Positions 1 to 9,365 of a stretch of 64,000 nt of DNA are shown piece by piece. The DNA lies in assembly GCF_007197555.1 (NCBI RefSeq), contig NZ_CP041614.1:2162001-2226000 (forward strand). Reading direction: 5' to 3'. How positions within the stretch are numbered: the stretch's first letter is position 1; each line of letters begins with the position of its first letter. The notes under the pieces were generated by a model that saw only the letters and a list, made by a program, of their open reading frames with translations, had not been told where the DNA came from and ran no database searches. Origin of the DNA: Shewanella psychropiezotolerans (GTDB lineage: Bacteria; Pseudomonadota; Gammaproteobacteria; Enterobacterales; Shewanellaceae). A program made the translations under genes and the position numbers.

Positions 1-987
1 ACATTTCCTGTCGATAAGGATGGAAACTCGACATCAGTTAGTTTAACCACGACTAAGCCGGTTAGGATCCCTGATACGGCGGGTAGTCCCCAGAAGACGG
101 AAAACATCGGTATTCAGATGAACTTAAATGCTGCTGATTCTACATTAGATCCCGCCTCGTTTGATCCTAACGATCGTGATACCTATAACAACTCCACCGC
201 TGTGACCATGTATGACTCCTTGGGCGAGCCACATATCTTGACGACCTATTTCGTGCGTCCACCGAATGCGGCTTATACCGGTGAGAGCAACTGGGTTGCC
301 TTCTATGCCGTGGATGGCCAACAAGTTGACCTGGCAGGCGCAGCAGGAACATACAATCAAGATACCACAGGCGATGGTGTGGCAGATGTTATAGGTACAG
401 CTGCTGTTACAGCTGGCGGCTGGAAAGGTGCGGTGATCAAGTTCAACGATACAGGTGCTCATACCACTACCAGTCCTGATCCTATTACCACTGTGCAATT
501 AGGAGTCGGTGGTGCCGGTGTGTTGGGTCCTGGTACCGATGGCACGCAAACTCTGACGATAGATTTCAATAATCCGACTCAATATGCCTCGACGTTCGAG
601 GTGACAGAATTAAACCAGGATGGCACCACTGTGGGTCGTCTAACCAATGTTGAAGTCGGCGCCGATGGTTTGATTAATGCCAGTTACAGTAATGGCACAA
701 CAGTCGCTCTGGCTCGGGTGGCATTGGCGCGTTTTGCCAATGAGCAAGGCCTGACTCAAGTGGGGAACACTTCCTGGAAGGCTAGCCAAAGTTCGGGCCT
801 GGCACTGGCTGGTGAGGCAAATAGCGGTACTTTTGGCAGCATTCGTTCGTCTGCGTTAGAACAGTCGAATGTAGATTTAACCACAGAGCTGGTGGATCTA
901 ATTTCTGCTCAACGAAACTTTCAGGCGAACTCGAGAACACTGGAAGTCAATAATACTCTGCAACAGACCATATTGCAGATCCGATAA
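1..987 (+). CDS. flgE: Flagellar hook protein FlgE, copy 1 (5' end outside window)
   Basis: Hook subunit exported by the flagellar type III apparatus. Base 1 is already in frame, so the gene is cut by the left edge and 328 C-terminal residues are visible. Almost every residue matches the complete flgE that starts at 1200, including the end of the protein (LVDLISAQRNFQANSRTLE and the LQQTILQIR terminus), which is the C-terminal D0 helix of rod and hook proteins. The copies differ mainly in a short surface segment: here it reads DTTGDGVAD, in the other copy DTNGDGAPN. A long hairpin follows the stop codon. The intact frame and conserved C-terminus suggest a working gene. Whether its 5' end is intact cannot be seen. 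Confidence 0.93.
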   Translation, partial: TFPVDKDGNSTSVSLTTTKPVRIPDTAGSPQKTENIGIQMNLNAADSTLDPASFDPNDRDTYNNSTAVTMYDSLGEPHILTTYFVRPPNAAYTGESNWVAFYAVDGQQVDLAGAAGTYNQDTTGDGVADVIGTAAVTAGGWKGAVIKFNDTGAHTTTSPDPITTVQLGVGGAGVLGPGTDGTQTLTIDFNNPTQYASTFEVTELNQDGTTVGRLTNVEVGADGLINASYSNGTTVALARVALARFANEQGLTQVGNTSWKASQSSGLALAGEANSGTFGSIRSSALEQSNVDLTTELVDLISAQRNFQANSRTLEVNNTLQQTILQIR

Positions 988-1008
988 TCAGCTTCTTATT
1001 TTCCTATA

Positions 1009-1046
1009 TGCACAAAGGTATTGCCGCTCGGCAATACCTTTGTGCA
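1009..1046 (+). terminator. Strong hairpin after flgE copy 1
   Basis: A perfect 17-bp stem (TGCACAAAGGTATTGCC with its complement) closes a 4-base GCTC loop 21 bases after the stop codon. No T-run follows, so it may terminate poorly or act as a processing or mRNA-stabilising structure between highly expressed hook genes. A shorter hairpin with the same core lies after flgE copy 2. Confidence 0.6.
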
Positions 1047-1199
1047 ATGTGGCTACCAGTAATCTGGTTAAATCAGGAAAGACATTAACGTAAAAATTTG
1101 AATACCGATGGGAGATACTCTCATTGCCTGTTGTTATGAATTGAATTTTGGTGGTATTTAACATTCCACCTGCTGTAATCGATTGAATATAGGTAAATC

Positions 1200-2561
1200 A
1201 TGTCATTTAATATCGCGTTGAGTGGAATTGCTGCTGCTCAAAAAGATCTAAACACCACTGCGAACAACATAGCTAACGTTAACAGTATAGGCTTTAAAGA
1301 GTCTCGTGCTGAGTTTGCCGATGTGTACGCAAATTCCATTTTCTCTAATAGTAAGACTGCCGTTGGAGGAGGAGTTACAACCAGCCAAGTTGCTCAGCAA
1401 TTTCACCAAGGGAGCATGCAGTTTACTAATAATGCTTTGGATATGGCCATTAATGGCGGTGGTTTCTTTGTCACTTCTTCGGATCTTAATGGCAAGGAGC
1501 AATCCTTTACTCGTGCAGGTGCGTTTAAAGTGGATTCGAGTAACTATTTAGTTGATTCACAAGGAAACTATTTGCAAACTTTTCCTGTGGATAAGGATGG
1601 CAACTCGACATCTGTCAGCCTTACTACGACTAAGCCAGTAACGATTCCTGATACCGCAGGCAGCCCGCAGAAGACAGAGAACATTGGCATACAGATGAAC
1701 TTAAATGCCGCTGACTCTACATTAGATCCCGCCTCGTTCGATCCCAACGATCGAGATACCTATAATAATTCGACTGCTGTGACCATGTATGACTCCTTGG
1801 GTGAGCCGCATATCATGACGACCTATTTCGTGCGTCCACCGAATGCGGCTTATACCGGTGAGAGTAACTGGGTCGCTTTCTATGCGGTGGATGGTAAACA
1901 AGTTGATCTGGCAGGCGCAGCTGGCACCTATCAAACGGATACCAATGGAGATGGTGCCCCAAATGGAACCGGTACCGCTGTGACTGCCGGCGGCTGGAAA
2001 GGTGCGGTGATCAAGTTTAATGATATAGGGGCTCATACGACTACCGACCCAGCCACTATTACCACTGTGCAGTTAGGAGTCGGTGGTGCTGGTGTGCTGG
2101 GTCCTGGTACCGATGGCACGCAAACTCTGACGATAGATTTCAATAATCCGACTCAATATGCCTCGACGTTCGAGGTGACCGAATTAAATCAGGATGGCAC
2201 TACCGTGGGTCGTCTAACCAATGTTGAAGTCGGCGCCGATGGTTTGATCAACGCCAGTTACAGTAATGGCACAACAGTCGCTTTGGCTCGGGTGGCATTG
2301 GCGCGTTTTGCCAATGAGCAAGGCTTGACTCAAGTGGGGAACACTTCCTGGAAGGCTAGCCAAAATTCGGGCCAGGCACTCGCAGGTGAAGCCAATAGTG
2401 GTACCTTCGGCAGCATTCGTTCATCTGCGTTAGAGCAGTCGAATGTAGATTTGACCACAGAGCTGGTGGATCTCATCTCTGCTCAACGTAACTTCCAGGC
2501 GAACTCGAGAACACTGGAAGTCAATAATACTCTGCAACAGACCATATTACAGATTCGATAA
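1200..2561 (+). CDS. flgE: Flagellar hook protein FlgE, copy 2
   Basis: Complete 453-residue hook protein. The N-terminus (FNIALSGIAAAQKDLNTTANNIANVNSIGFK) carries the rod/hook family signature with the ANNIANVNSIGF motif. The C-terminus carries the matching D0 helix ending LQQTILQIR. Length fits gammaproteobacterial FlgE. The start is ATG with a weak AGG about 7 bases upstream. It lies 212 bp after the end of copy 1, and the shared parts are almost identical at DNA level, so this is a tandem duplication. No sigma-54 element was found in the gap. Both copies may be read from an upstream promoter, or this one may have its own weak promoter. Confidence 0.96.
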   Translation: MSFNIALSGIAAAQKDLNTTANNIANVNSIGFKESRAEFADVYANSIFSNSKTAVGGGVTTSQVAQQFHQGSMQFTNNALDMAINGGGFFVTSSDLNGKEQSFTRAGAFKVDSSNYLVDSQGNYLQTFPVDKDGNSTSVSLTTTKPVTIPDTAGSPQKTENIGIQMNLNAADSTLDPASFDPNDRDTYNNSTAVTMYDSLGEPHIMTTYFVRPPNAAYTGESNWVAFYAVDGKQVDLAGAAGTYQTDTNGDGAPNGTGTAVTAGGWKGAVIKFNDIGAHTTTDPATITTVQLGVGGAGVLGPGTDGTQTLTIDFNNPTQYASTFEVTELNQDGTTVGRLTNVEVGADGLINASYSNGTTVALARVALARFANEQGLTQVGNTSWKASQNSGQALAGEANSGTFGSIRSSALEQSNVDLTTELVDLISAQRNFQANSRTLEVNNTLQQTILQIR

Positions 2562-2589
2562 TGTGCTCGGTATTGTGTCATTGATACAA

Positions 2590-2617
2590 AAAGGCATTGC
2601 CGCCCGGCAATGCCTTT
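2590..2617 (+). terminator. Hairpin after flgE copy 2
   Basis: A 12-bp perfect stem (AAAGGCATTGCC with its complement) closes a GCCC loop. It shares the GGYATTGCC core with the hairpin after copy 1. A T-rich stretch (TATTTTTTTG) begins about 13 bases later. It probably insulates flgE from flgF, which has its own sigma-54 promoter. Confidence 0.6.
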
Positions 2618-2679
2618 CCGCCTTATAGCCTATTTTTTTGACGCCTCTTTACTCCAGCGCCAATTATTTGTGTTTATTC

Positions 2680-2695
2680 TGGCATGATGTTTGCT
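2680..2695 (+). promoter_or_regulatory. Sigma-54 promoter upstream of flgF
   Basis: TGGCATGATGTTTGCT matches the sigma-54 consensus TGGCAYG-N4-TTGCW at every conserved position, with correct -24/-12 spacing. It lies 50 bp before the flgF start. It probably drives flgFGHI. Confidence 0.85.
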
Positions 2696-2745
2696 TCTGT
2701 TTTCTTACTCAGAAGTATTAAACAAATGATTGACGGAGGAACCCA

Positions 2746-3489
2746 GTGGATAAATTACTCTATGTCGCCATGAGTGGCGCAAAACAGAATATGAATTCGC
2801 TGGCTGTACGCGCAAATAACTTAGCCAATGCCAATACCGATGGTTTCAAAGCGGATATGGAGCAAGCTCGTTCGATGCAAGCATTCGGTGAAGGGTTGCC
2901 GACACGCGTATTTGCCATGACAGAGAGCCCATCGGCTGATTTTACTGCGGGTCCTATCAAGACTACTGGAAGAGATCTCGATATTGCCGTCAAAGGTGAT
3001 GGTTGGATTGCGGTGCAGAGCGCCGATGGCGGAGAGGCATACACTCGCTCCGGCAGTTTAAGTTTTGACACTACCGGTCTACTGCGTAACGACCGCGGAA
3101 ATCCCATCATGGGTGATGCTGGTCCTATCGTGTTACCTCTGCCTATCGAGAAGATAGAAATTGCTCAAGATGGCATTATCTCAGTCAGACCCTTAGGTTC
3201 TACGGCGGAAGTCATCGAAGAAGTCGGTCGCATCAAGTTAGTTAATCCTGGTAATCAGAATTTGATGCGCGGGGAAGACGGTCTGTTCAGATTGATATCT
3301 GGCGACAATGCCCCTGCGGATCCTTTTATTACATTAGAGAGTGGGGCAGTGGAAGGCAGTAATGTTAACGCCGTCTCTGAGATGGTGGCTCTGATTGATA
3401 TACAACGTCAATTTGAGATGCAGGTCAAGATGATGAAAACAGCAGAAGAGATGGACCAAGCCTCCTCTTCATTAATGCGTATTAGCTAG
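2746..3489 (+). CDS. flgF: Flagellar proximal-rod protein FlgF
   Basis: Proximal rod subunit, 247 residues, the usual size. The N-terminal rod motif reads LAVRANNLANANTDGFK. The middle holds the family motif DLDIAVKGDGWIAVQ, and the C-terminus has the amphipathic helix ALIDIQRQFEMQVKMMKTAE. The start is GTG at 2746 behind a clear GACGGAGGA ribosome-binding site 5 bases upstream. flgG follows 10 bp after the stop, so the two are co-transcribed. The sigma-54 element just upstream makes flgF the likely first gene of an flgFGHI unit, separate from the flgE copies. Confidence 0.96.
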   Translation: MDKLLYVAMSGAKQNMNSLAVRANNLANANTDGFKADMEQARSMQAFGEGLPTRVFAMTESPSADFTAGPIKTTGRDLDIAVKGDGWIAVQSADGGEAYTRSGSLSFDTTGLLRNDRGNPIMGDAGPIVLPLPIEKIEIAQDGIISVRPLGSTAEVIEEVGRIKLVNPGNQNLMRGEDGLFRLISGDNAPADPFITLESGAVEGSNVNAVSEMVALIDIQRQFEMQVKMMKTAEEMDQASSSLMRIS

Positions 3490-3499
3490 GAGTAATATT

Positions 3500-4288
3500 A
3501 TGCATCCCGCGTTATGGATTAGTAAGACAGGCTTAGATGCTCAGCAAACCGATATTGCAGTGATCTCTAACAACGTGGCCAACGCGAGTACGATTGGCTA
3601 TAAGAAGAGTCGTGCGGTGTTTGAAGATCTCCTTTATCAAACCGTTAACCAAGCTGGCGGCATCAGCGCGTCAAATACCAAGTTACCCAACGGTTTAAAT
3701 ATCGGTGCTGGTACTAAGGTTGTCGCGACTCAAAAGGTATTCACCCAAGGCAACATGCTGACAACTGATAACTCCCTGGATTTGATGGTTGAAGGCCCAG
3801 GATTTTTCGAGATACAACTTCCCGATGGCACCGCGGCTTATACCCGCAATGGCCAATTTACGCTAGATGATACCGGGCAAATTGTCACTCCTGGTTCGGG
3901 TTATGTAGTTCAGCCGGCAATAACTATCCCGGATAATGCGACAAGTATAACCGTGTCTGCCGAAGGCGAAGTATCAGTTAAAACGCCTGGAACGATAGAA
4001 AACCAAGTGGTGGGCCAACTGAGCATGTCTGATTTTATCAATCCGAGCGGGTTAGACCCCATGGGACAGAATTTATACCTGGAGACCGGTGCCAGTGGCA
4101 CACCCATTCAGGGGACGGCTTCACTCGATGGAATGGGGGCTATTCGACAAGGTGCACTGGAAACGTCGAACGTTAACGTGACGGAAGAGCTGGTTAATCT
4201 TATCGAAAGCCAACGTATCTATGAGATGAACTCGAAAGTTATTTCGGCTGTCGATCAGATGCTGTCTTATGTTAATCAGAATCTGTAG
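3500..4288 (+). CDS. flgG: Flagellar distal-rod protein FlgG
   Basis: Distal rod subunit of 262 residues, standard length. The N-terminus ([32 protein letters not shown]) and the C-terminus ([26 protein letters not shown]) are the paired D0 helices that FlgG is known for. The body carries [22 protein letters not shown] good AGGAG site precedes the ATG. It sits between flgF and flgH in the canonical order. Nothing is missing or unusual. Confidence 0.97.
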   Translation: MHPALWISKTGLDAQQTDIAVISNNVANASTIGYKKSRAVFEDLLYQTVNQAGGISASNTKLPNGLNIGAGTKVVATQKVFTQGNMLTTDNSLDLMVEGPGFFEIQLPDGTAAYTRNGQFTLDDTGQIVTPGSGYVVQPAITIPDNATSITVSAEGEVSVKTPGTIENQVVGQLSMSDFINPSGLDPMGQNLYLETGASGTPIQGTASLDGMGAIRQGALETSNVNVTEELVNLIESQRIYEMNSKVISAVDQMLSYVNQNL

Positions 4289-4298
4289 AGGCAAGGTT

Positions 4299-4985
4299 AT
4301 GACCAAGCAAGGCTCATTATTAGCGTTATTACTTGGTTTCTTGTTGAGCGCTTGTAGTTCAACGAGCGGTCAGAAACCGATCCCAGACGATCCCTATTAC
4401 GCTCCCGTATATCCTGAAGCGCCACCGACTAAAATCGCCGCTACAGGCTCCATGTATCAGGATAGTCAGGCATCTAGTCTATATTCTGATATTAAGGCAC
4501 TTAAAGTCGGCGACATCATCACAGTTATTTTGATGGAGGAGACGCAAGCGACAAAAAGTGCCAGCAATGAGATCAAGAAGGGGACGGATTTAACACTCGA
4601 TCCCATCTATGCCGGTGGCGGTAATATCACCATAGGCGGACAACCCTTGGATCTGAGATACAAGGACAGCATGAATACCAAGCGTGAATCCGATGCCGAT
4701 CAGAGTAATAGTTTGAGTGGCAGCATTTCGGCCAATGTGATGCAGGTTCTCAACAATGGTAACTTAGTTATTCGCGGAGAAAAGTGGATAAGTATCAACA
4801 ATGGTGATGAATTTGTGCGCATAACCGGAGTGGTGCGCTCACAAGATATACGTCCTGATAACACTATTGATTCACCAAGAGTAGCCAATGCACGTATTCA
4901 ATACAGTGGTACAGGTACTTTTGCGGATGTGCAGAAGGTTGGTTGGCTCAGTTCATTCTTTATGGGGAGTTGGTGGCCTTTCTAA
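4299..4985 (+). CDS. flgH: Flagellar L-ring lipoprotein FlgH
   Basis: Outer-membrane L-ring subunit. I place the start at the ATG at 4299 rather than an in-frame codon at 4269. The 4299 start has an AGGCAAG site and puts a lipoprotein signal at the N-terminus ([18 protein letters not shown]), with LSAC as lipobox and Cys19 as the lipidated residue. The mature protein of about 210 residues contains the L-ring core with [17 protein letters not shown] and ends GSWWPF. The gene begins 10 bp after flgG and is followed 40 bp later by flgI. Confidence 0.95.
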   Translation: MTKQGSLLALLLGFLLSACSSTSGQKPIPDDPYYAPVYPEAPPTKIAATGSMYQDSQASSLYSDIKALKVGDIITVILMEETQATKSASNEIKKGTDLTLDPIYAGGGNITIGGQPLDLRYKDSMNTKRESDADQSNSLSGSISANVMQVLNNGNLVIRGEKWISINNGDEFVRITGVVRSQDIRPDNTIDSPRVANARIQYSGTGTFADVQKVGWLSSFFMGSWWPF

Positions 4986-5025
4986 GGCTGCTATTGAACC
5001 TAGTCGTGATTAAGGAATTAACGCT

Positions 5026-6117
5026 ATGAAATATAAATTTATCACTCTTTTATTGCTGATTTTTGTGGCTGCTCCAAGCCAGGCACAACGGATAAAAGAC
5101 ATTGCAAACGTTCAAGGTGTGCGCCATAACCAACTCATAGGCTATGGCATGGTTGTCGGCCTGCCTGGCACGGGTGAGAAGACGCGTTATACCGAGCAGA
5201 CGTTTAAGACTATGCTGAAAAACTTTGGCATCAATTTGCCCGATAATTTTCGGCCCAAGATTAAGAATATCGCCGTTGTCGCGGTTCATGCGGATATGCC
5301 GCCCTTTATCAAACCCGGACAAACTATGGATGTCACTGTGTCGAGTCTGGGCGAAGCCAAGAGTCTGCGCGGCGGAACCTTAATCCAGACCTTCCTCAAG
5401 GGGGTCGATGGTCATGTCTATGCCATTGCACAGGGGAGTATGGTGGTCAGTGGTTTCAGCGCAGAAGGTCTAGATGGCTCAAAAGTCATTCAAAATACGC
5501 CTACCGTTGGCCGAATTCCTAACGGCGCCATTGTCGAGCGTACTGTTGCTACGCCTTTTTCAACTGGCGACTACCTCACATTTAACCTACGTCGCGCCGA
5601 TTTCTCGACGGCTAAACGATTAGCCGATGCCATCAATGAGTTGCTGGGTCCAGGAATGGCGAGACCCTTAGATGCGGCTTCAATACAGGTGAGTGCGCCA
5701 AGAGATGTGTCTCAGCGAGTGTCGTTTTTGGCAACATTAGAGAATATTCAGGTTGAACCGGCAGCAGAATCTGCCAAGATCATCGTTAACTCACGTACCG
5801 GGACCATAGTGGTGGGCGAAAATGTGCGTCTGCTACCTGCGGCCGTGACTCATGGTGGCTTAACTGTCACGATTGCCGAAGCGACTCAGGTATCACAGCC
5901 AAATGCCTTGGCAGGTGGTCAAACCGTTGTGACTACAGACAGCACCATAGATGTCAATGAGTCAGACAGACGTATGTTTATGTTTAACCCTGGCACGACA
6001 CTGGATGAATTGGTTAGGGCCGTTAACTTAGTGGGCGCAGCCCCCTCGGATGTGCTCGCTATTCTGGAAGCCTTGAAGGTGGCTGGAGCACTGCAGGGTG
6101 AACTCATCATCATCTAG
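5026..6117 (+). CDS. flgI: Flagellar P-ring protein FlgI
   Basis: Periplasmic P-ring subunit, 363 residues. A Sec signal peptide ([19 protein letters not shown]) precedes the mature start [21 protein letters not shown], which is highly conserved in FlgI. The C-terminus [22 protein letters not shown] is also typical. A TAAGGA site precedes the ATG. A strong terminator-like hairpin follows at 6165-6190, so flgFGHI appears to end here. Confidence 0.97.
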   Translation: MKYKFITLLLLIFVAAPSQAQRIKDIANVQGVRHNQLIGYGMVVGLPGTGEKTRYTEQTFKTMLKNFGINLPDNFRPKIKNIAVVAVHADMPPFIKPGQTMDVTVSSLGEAKSLRGGTLIQTFLKGVDGHVYAIAQGSMVVSGFSAEGLDGSKVIQNTPTVGRIPNGAIVERTVATPFSTGDYLTFNLRRADFSTAKRLADAINELLGPGMARPLDAASIQVSAPRDVSQRVSFLATLENIQVEPAAESAKIIVNSRTGTIVVGENVRLLPAAVTHGGLTVTIAEATQVSQPNALAGGQTVVTTDSTIDVNESDRRMFMFNPGTTLDELVRAVNLVGAAPSDVLAILEALKVAGALQGELIII

Positions 6118-6164
6118 TTATATGGCTAGATCTTGTTAGTCTTAACTTCCTTTAAAGATGTTCA

Positions 6165-6190
6165 GTTAGGGCCTGGTTCCAGGCCCTAAC
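6165..6190 (+). terminator. Terminator after flgI
   Basis: A perfect 12-bp stem, GTTAGGGCCTGG, pairs with its complement across two bases and is followed by ACTTTCTGTTC. It ends the flgFGHI unit before the flgJ promoter. Confidence 0.75.
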
Positions 6191-6276
6191 ACTTTCTGTT
6201 CATTAGTGTATTACTCTTCAATACTTCCCCAAAAAAACCGATGTTTATTGGATTAAAACTCAGCATGCTGATGATC

Positions 6277-6292
6277 TGGCATGTGCTTTGCT
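6277..6292 (+). promoter_or_regulatory. Sigma-54 promoter upstream of flgJ
   Basis: TGGCATGTGCTTTGCT is a full match to the -24/-12 element. It overlaps an in-frame start codon at 6288. Transcription would begin near 6304, so that codon cannot be the real start and the ATG at 6342 is favoured. Confidence 0.85.
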
Positions 6293-6341
6293 TTATAAAA
6301 ACAATACCGTCTGTTTATTGTCGGCACAACCGGGAACTCTT

Positions 6342-7349
6342 ATGGAAAAGCTGTCAAATTCATCACACTTTTTGGACATTGGAGGTCTTGACTCGTTAAG
6401 AGCCAAGGCCCTGAAAGATGATAAGGCCGCTTTAAAGGAGGTGGCACAGCAATTCGAAGGGATCTTCGTGCAGATGCTGATGAAAAGCATGCGCTCTGCC
6501 AATGCTGTGTTCGAATCCGATAGCCCGATGAACAGCGAATACACTAAATTCTATGAGCAGATGCATGATCAGCAGATGTCGGTCAACTTATCAGAAAAGG
6601 GCATGTTAGGGCTCGCGGATATGATGATGCAACAACTGTCTCCCGAAACTAGCAATGTCACACCTGCATCTGTGCTTAGAGGCGATATGCATTCGGGTTT
6701 ATCTCAAGCATCTTTCAAATCTCATGTGATGAACCGGGCAATAATGCCTGATGAAGCCATAAAAGCCGAGGACAGGGCAGATGCTAAGCCCATGAATCCC
6801 TTAGACAGTATTTTGACAGGCAAGAGTTTGCCATCTGAAGTAAGAAAGGCGGAAACGACCTTCACCGATAGAGATGATTTTGTCGCTAAGCTCTACCCCC
6901 ATGCAGAAAAAGCGGCGCTAGCTTTAGGCACTAAACCCGAAGTCTTGATAGCACAGTCGGCTCTGGAAACGGGTTGGGGTCAGAAAATGATAAAAGGGGC
7001 TCGAGGCGAATCTAGCAACAACCTTTTTAACATCAAAGCGGATAAACGTTGGCAGGGTGATAAGGCCTTAGTCAGTACGCTCGAGTTCGAACAAGGTATT
7101 GCGGTACAGCAAAAAGCCGATTTTCGTGTCTACGAAGACATAAAGCAAAGTTTTGATGACTTTGTCAGCTTTATTTCTGATGGACCTAGGTACCAAGAAG
7201 CGATGAAGAAAGCCGCCAATCCCAACGAATTTATCAAAGCATTACAAGATGCTGGCTATGCAACTGATCCTCACTATGCCGATAAAGTGATCAAGGTGAT
7301 GGAATCAATTAAGCCGGATATTAGGCTGCCATCTTTGGGAGCAAGGTAA
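6342..7349 (+). CDS. flgJ: Peptidoglycan hydrolase and rod-assembly protein FlgJ
   Basis: Two-domain protein of 335 residues. Residues 1-100 are the rod-cap scaffold (VAQQFEGIFVQMLMKSMRSAN). Residues about 175-325 are the glucosaminidase domain that opens a hole in peptidoglycan for the rod. The catalytic glutamate is Glu209 in SALETGWGQ. An upstream in-frame start at 6288 would overlap the sigma-54 -12 box, so I use the ATG at 6342, whose product begins MEKLSNSSHFLDIGG. flgK follows after 88 bp without an obvious terminator, so flgJ and flgKL are probably one unit. Confidence 0.95.
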   Translation: MEKLSNSSHFLDIGGLDSLRAKALKDDKAALKEVAQQFEGIFVQMLMKSMRSANAVFESDSPMNSEYTKFYEQMHDQQMSVNLSEKGMLGLADMMMQQLSPETSNVTPASVLRGDMHSGLSQASFKSHVMNRAIMPDEAIKAEDRADAKPMNPLDSILTGKSLPSEVRKAETTFTDRDDFVAKLYPHAEKAALALGTKPEVLIAQSALETGWGQKMIKGARGESSNNLFNIKADKRWQGDKALVSTLEFEQGIAVQQKADFRVYEDIKQSFDDFVSFISDGPRYQEAMKKAANPNEFIKALQDAGYATDPHYADKVIKVMESIKPDIRLPSLGAR

Positions 7350-7437
7350 TGATTTTTATTTGTAACAGATATGAGTTTTCCTTTGCGCAGCAGAGTATGC
7401 AGCAAGGTGAACGGCAATTAGATAGGAGTCGAGTGTA

Positions 7438-9354
7438 ATGTCTATGGACCTTTTAAATATTGCCCGCACCGGTGTCTTGGCTTCTCAGGCGCAGCTTGCT
7501 GTGACCAGTAACAATATCGCTAACGCTAATACCCAGGGATACCACAGGCAAGTTGCCGAACAGTCCAGTCTGGAATCCCAGCGTATGGGGGATAACTTTT
7601 ATGGTGCTGGGACCTATATTTCTGATGTAAAACGCATCTATAACGAATATGCCGCTCGTGAGTTGAGGATTGGTCAAACCGGTGTCAGTGAAGCTCAGAC
7701 CACTCAGATTAAGATGAGTGAACTCGATCAGCTGTTTTCACAAATTGGCAAATCCATACCACAGAGTCTGAATGACTTGTTTGCTGGTTTAAATAGTCTA
7801 GCCGATCTGCCTGCTGATATGGGCATTCGTGGCACTGTGTTAGGTTCGGCAGGCCAACTGGCGAATAACCTGAATCAGATGCAAAAGCACCTCGATGGCC
7901 AGATGAAGCAGACCAATGATCAAATCGCCGGCATCACCGACCGAATCAATGAGATTAGTAAAGAGCTGGGTCAACTAAATCAAGAGTTGATGAAGTCCCA
8001 GGGTGAAGATGCTCAGCTGTTAGATAGGCAAGATGCGCTCATTCAGGAGCTTAGCCAGTACGCACAAGTCAATGTCATCCCACTCGATACTGGTGCTAAA
8101 AGCATCATGTTAGGTGGCTCTGTGATGTTGGTTTCCGGTGAAGTATCCATGTCCCTAGGAACTATAGCTGGAGATCCACATCCGGGTGAGTTGAGAGTCG
8201 CCGCTAATGTTGGCAGTCAGAGTCAGGTCATAGATCCAATTAAGATGGGCGGTCAGCTAGGTGCGCTATTTGAATTTCGTGATGAAACGCTTATTCCGGC
8301 AGAACTTGAATTAGGTCAACTCAGCTTAGGGGTTGCAGATGCATTCAATCAGGCCAATGGCCAAGGTTTCGACCTAGATGGTGAGATGGGCCAGAACATA
8401 TTTAAAGATATTAACGATCCTGCAATGGCGATTGGGCGAGTCGGTGAATTCGGTTCAAATGCAGGTTCGGCTAACCTAAGAGTCAATATTGATGATGTCG
8501 GTCTCTTGTCCGGCAGTAGTTTCGAGTTGAAGTATACCGCTCCGGCAACCTATGAGTTGAAAGATACAGTAACAGGCGCTGTCACCCCGTTAACCTTAAA
8601 TGGCACTCAGCTCGATGGTGCCAATGGTTTCACCGTACACATAGATTCTGGCACTTTAGCCGATGGCGATAAATTCGAGATAAGACCCAGTTCCGGTGCC
8701 GCAGCTGGTATCGGGGTGATGATGACCGATGGTAAGGGGATTGCTGCCGCTGCACCTAAGATCACTGCAGATGCAGCGAACTCAGGTAACACTCAAGTAG
8801 AGATGGTGAGCATAGATGATCGCACCAATGCCAACTTCCCCATCACTGGCTCTGAGCTGACCTTCGAGATCAATACCACGACTAGCATGTTTGAAGTCTT
8901 TGATGCCAACGGCACATCCCTTGGTGCACCAGCAGCTTATACACCACCTTCAATTAGTGCACATGGTTTTACCTTCGATGTGGCCACAACGGTTGGTGCG
9001 ACAGATAGATTTACTTTCGATCTCTCATTTGCACCTGGTGATAACACCAATGCTGTCGCCATGGCGAAATTGAGTGAAGCCAAGTTGATGAACAGTGGCG
9101 GTTCAACCCTAACGGATGTTTATGAGGGGACAAAACTGTCGGTTGGTGGCAAGGCTAAAGCGGCCGTGATTAGCTTAGGAACGGCGCAGTCTGTTTATCA
9201 ACAGGCTTATACCCGGGTACAGAGCGAATCCGGGGTGAATTTAGATGAAGAGGCGGCAAATTTACTGCGCTTTCAACAGGCTTATCAGGCGTCGGCGCGG
9301 ATAATGACAACGGCCAATGAAATCTTCGACACATTATTCAATGCAGTTAGATAG
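7438..9354 (+). CDS. flgK: Hook-filament junction protein FlgK
   Basis: First hook-associated protein, 638 residues. The N-terminal rod-type motif reads VTSNNIANANTQGYHRQ and the C-terminus ends LLRFQQAYQASARIMTTANEIFDTLFNAVR, both standard for FlgK. The middle (about residues 310-560) is a variable surface region rich in Gly, Thr and Asp. A TAGGAG site lies 8-13 bases before the ATG. flgL starts 11 bp after the stop, so both junction proteins are co-translated. Confidence 0.96.
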   Translation: MSMDLLNIARTGVLASQAQLAVTSNNIANANTQGYHRQVAEQSSLESQRMGDNFYGAGTYISDVKRIYNEYAARELRIGQTGVSEAQTTQIKMSELDQLFSQIGKSIPQSLNDLFAGLNSLADLPADMGIRGTVLGSAGQLANNLNQMQKHLDGQMKQTNDQIAGITDRINEISKELGQLNQELMKSQGEDAQLLDRQDALIQELSQYAQVNVIPLDTGAKSIMLGGSVMLVSGEVSMSLGTIAGDPHPGELRVAANVGSQSQVIDPIKMGGQLGALFEFRDETLIPAELELGQLSLGVADAFNQANGQGFDLDGEMGQNIFKDINDPAMAIGRVGEFGSNAGSANLRVNIDDVGLLSGSSFELKYTAPATYELKDTVTGAVTPLTLNGTQLDGANGFTVHIDSGTLADGDKFEIRPSSGAAAGIGVMMTDGKGIAAAAPKITADAANSGNTQVEMVSIDDRTNANFPITGSELTFEINTTTSMFEVFDANGTSLGAPAAYTPPSISAHGFTFDVATTVGATDRFTFDLSFAPGDNTNAVAMAKLSEAKLMNSGGSTLTDVYEGTKLSVGGKAKAAVISLGTAQSVYQQAYTRVQSESGVNLDEEAANLLRFQQAYQASARIMTTANEIFDTLFNAVR

Positions 9355-9365
9355 GAAAAGTTGAT

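Noticed and set aside
145..498. Open frame on the minus strand opposite flgE copy 1, with a similar one at 1722-2036.
   Set aside because: It lies entirely opposite a conserved gene and its product looks like an antisense shadow. The copy at the same place opposite copy 2 follows from the duplication.
1085..1111. Possible sigma-28 promoter before flgE copy 2 (TTAA, 15 bases, ACCGATGG).
   Set aside because: Three of four bases match at -35 and six of eight at -10. In an AT-rich gap this can occur by chance, and hook genes are normally not sigma-28 dependent.
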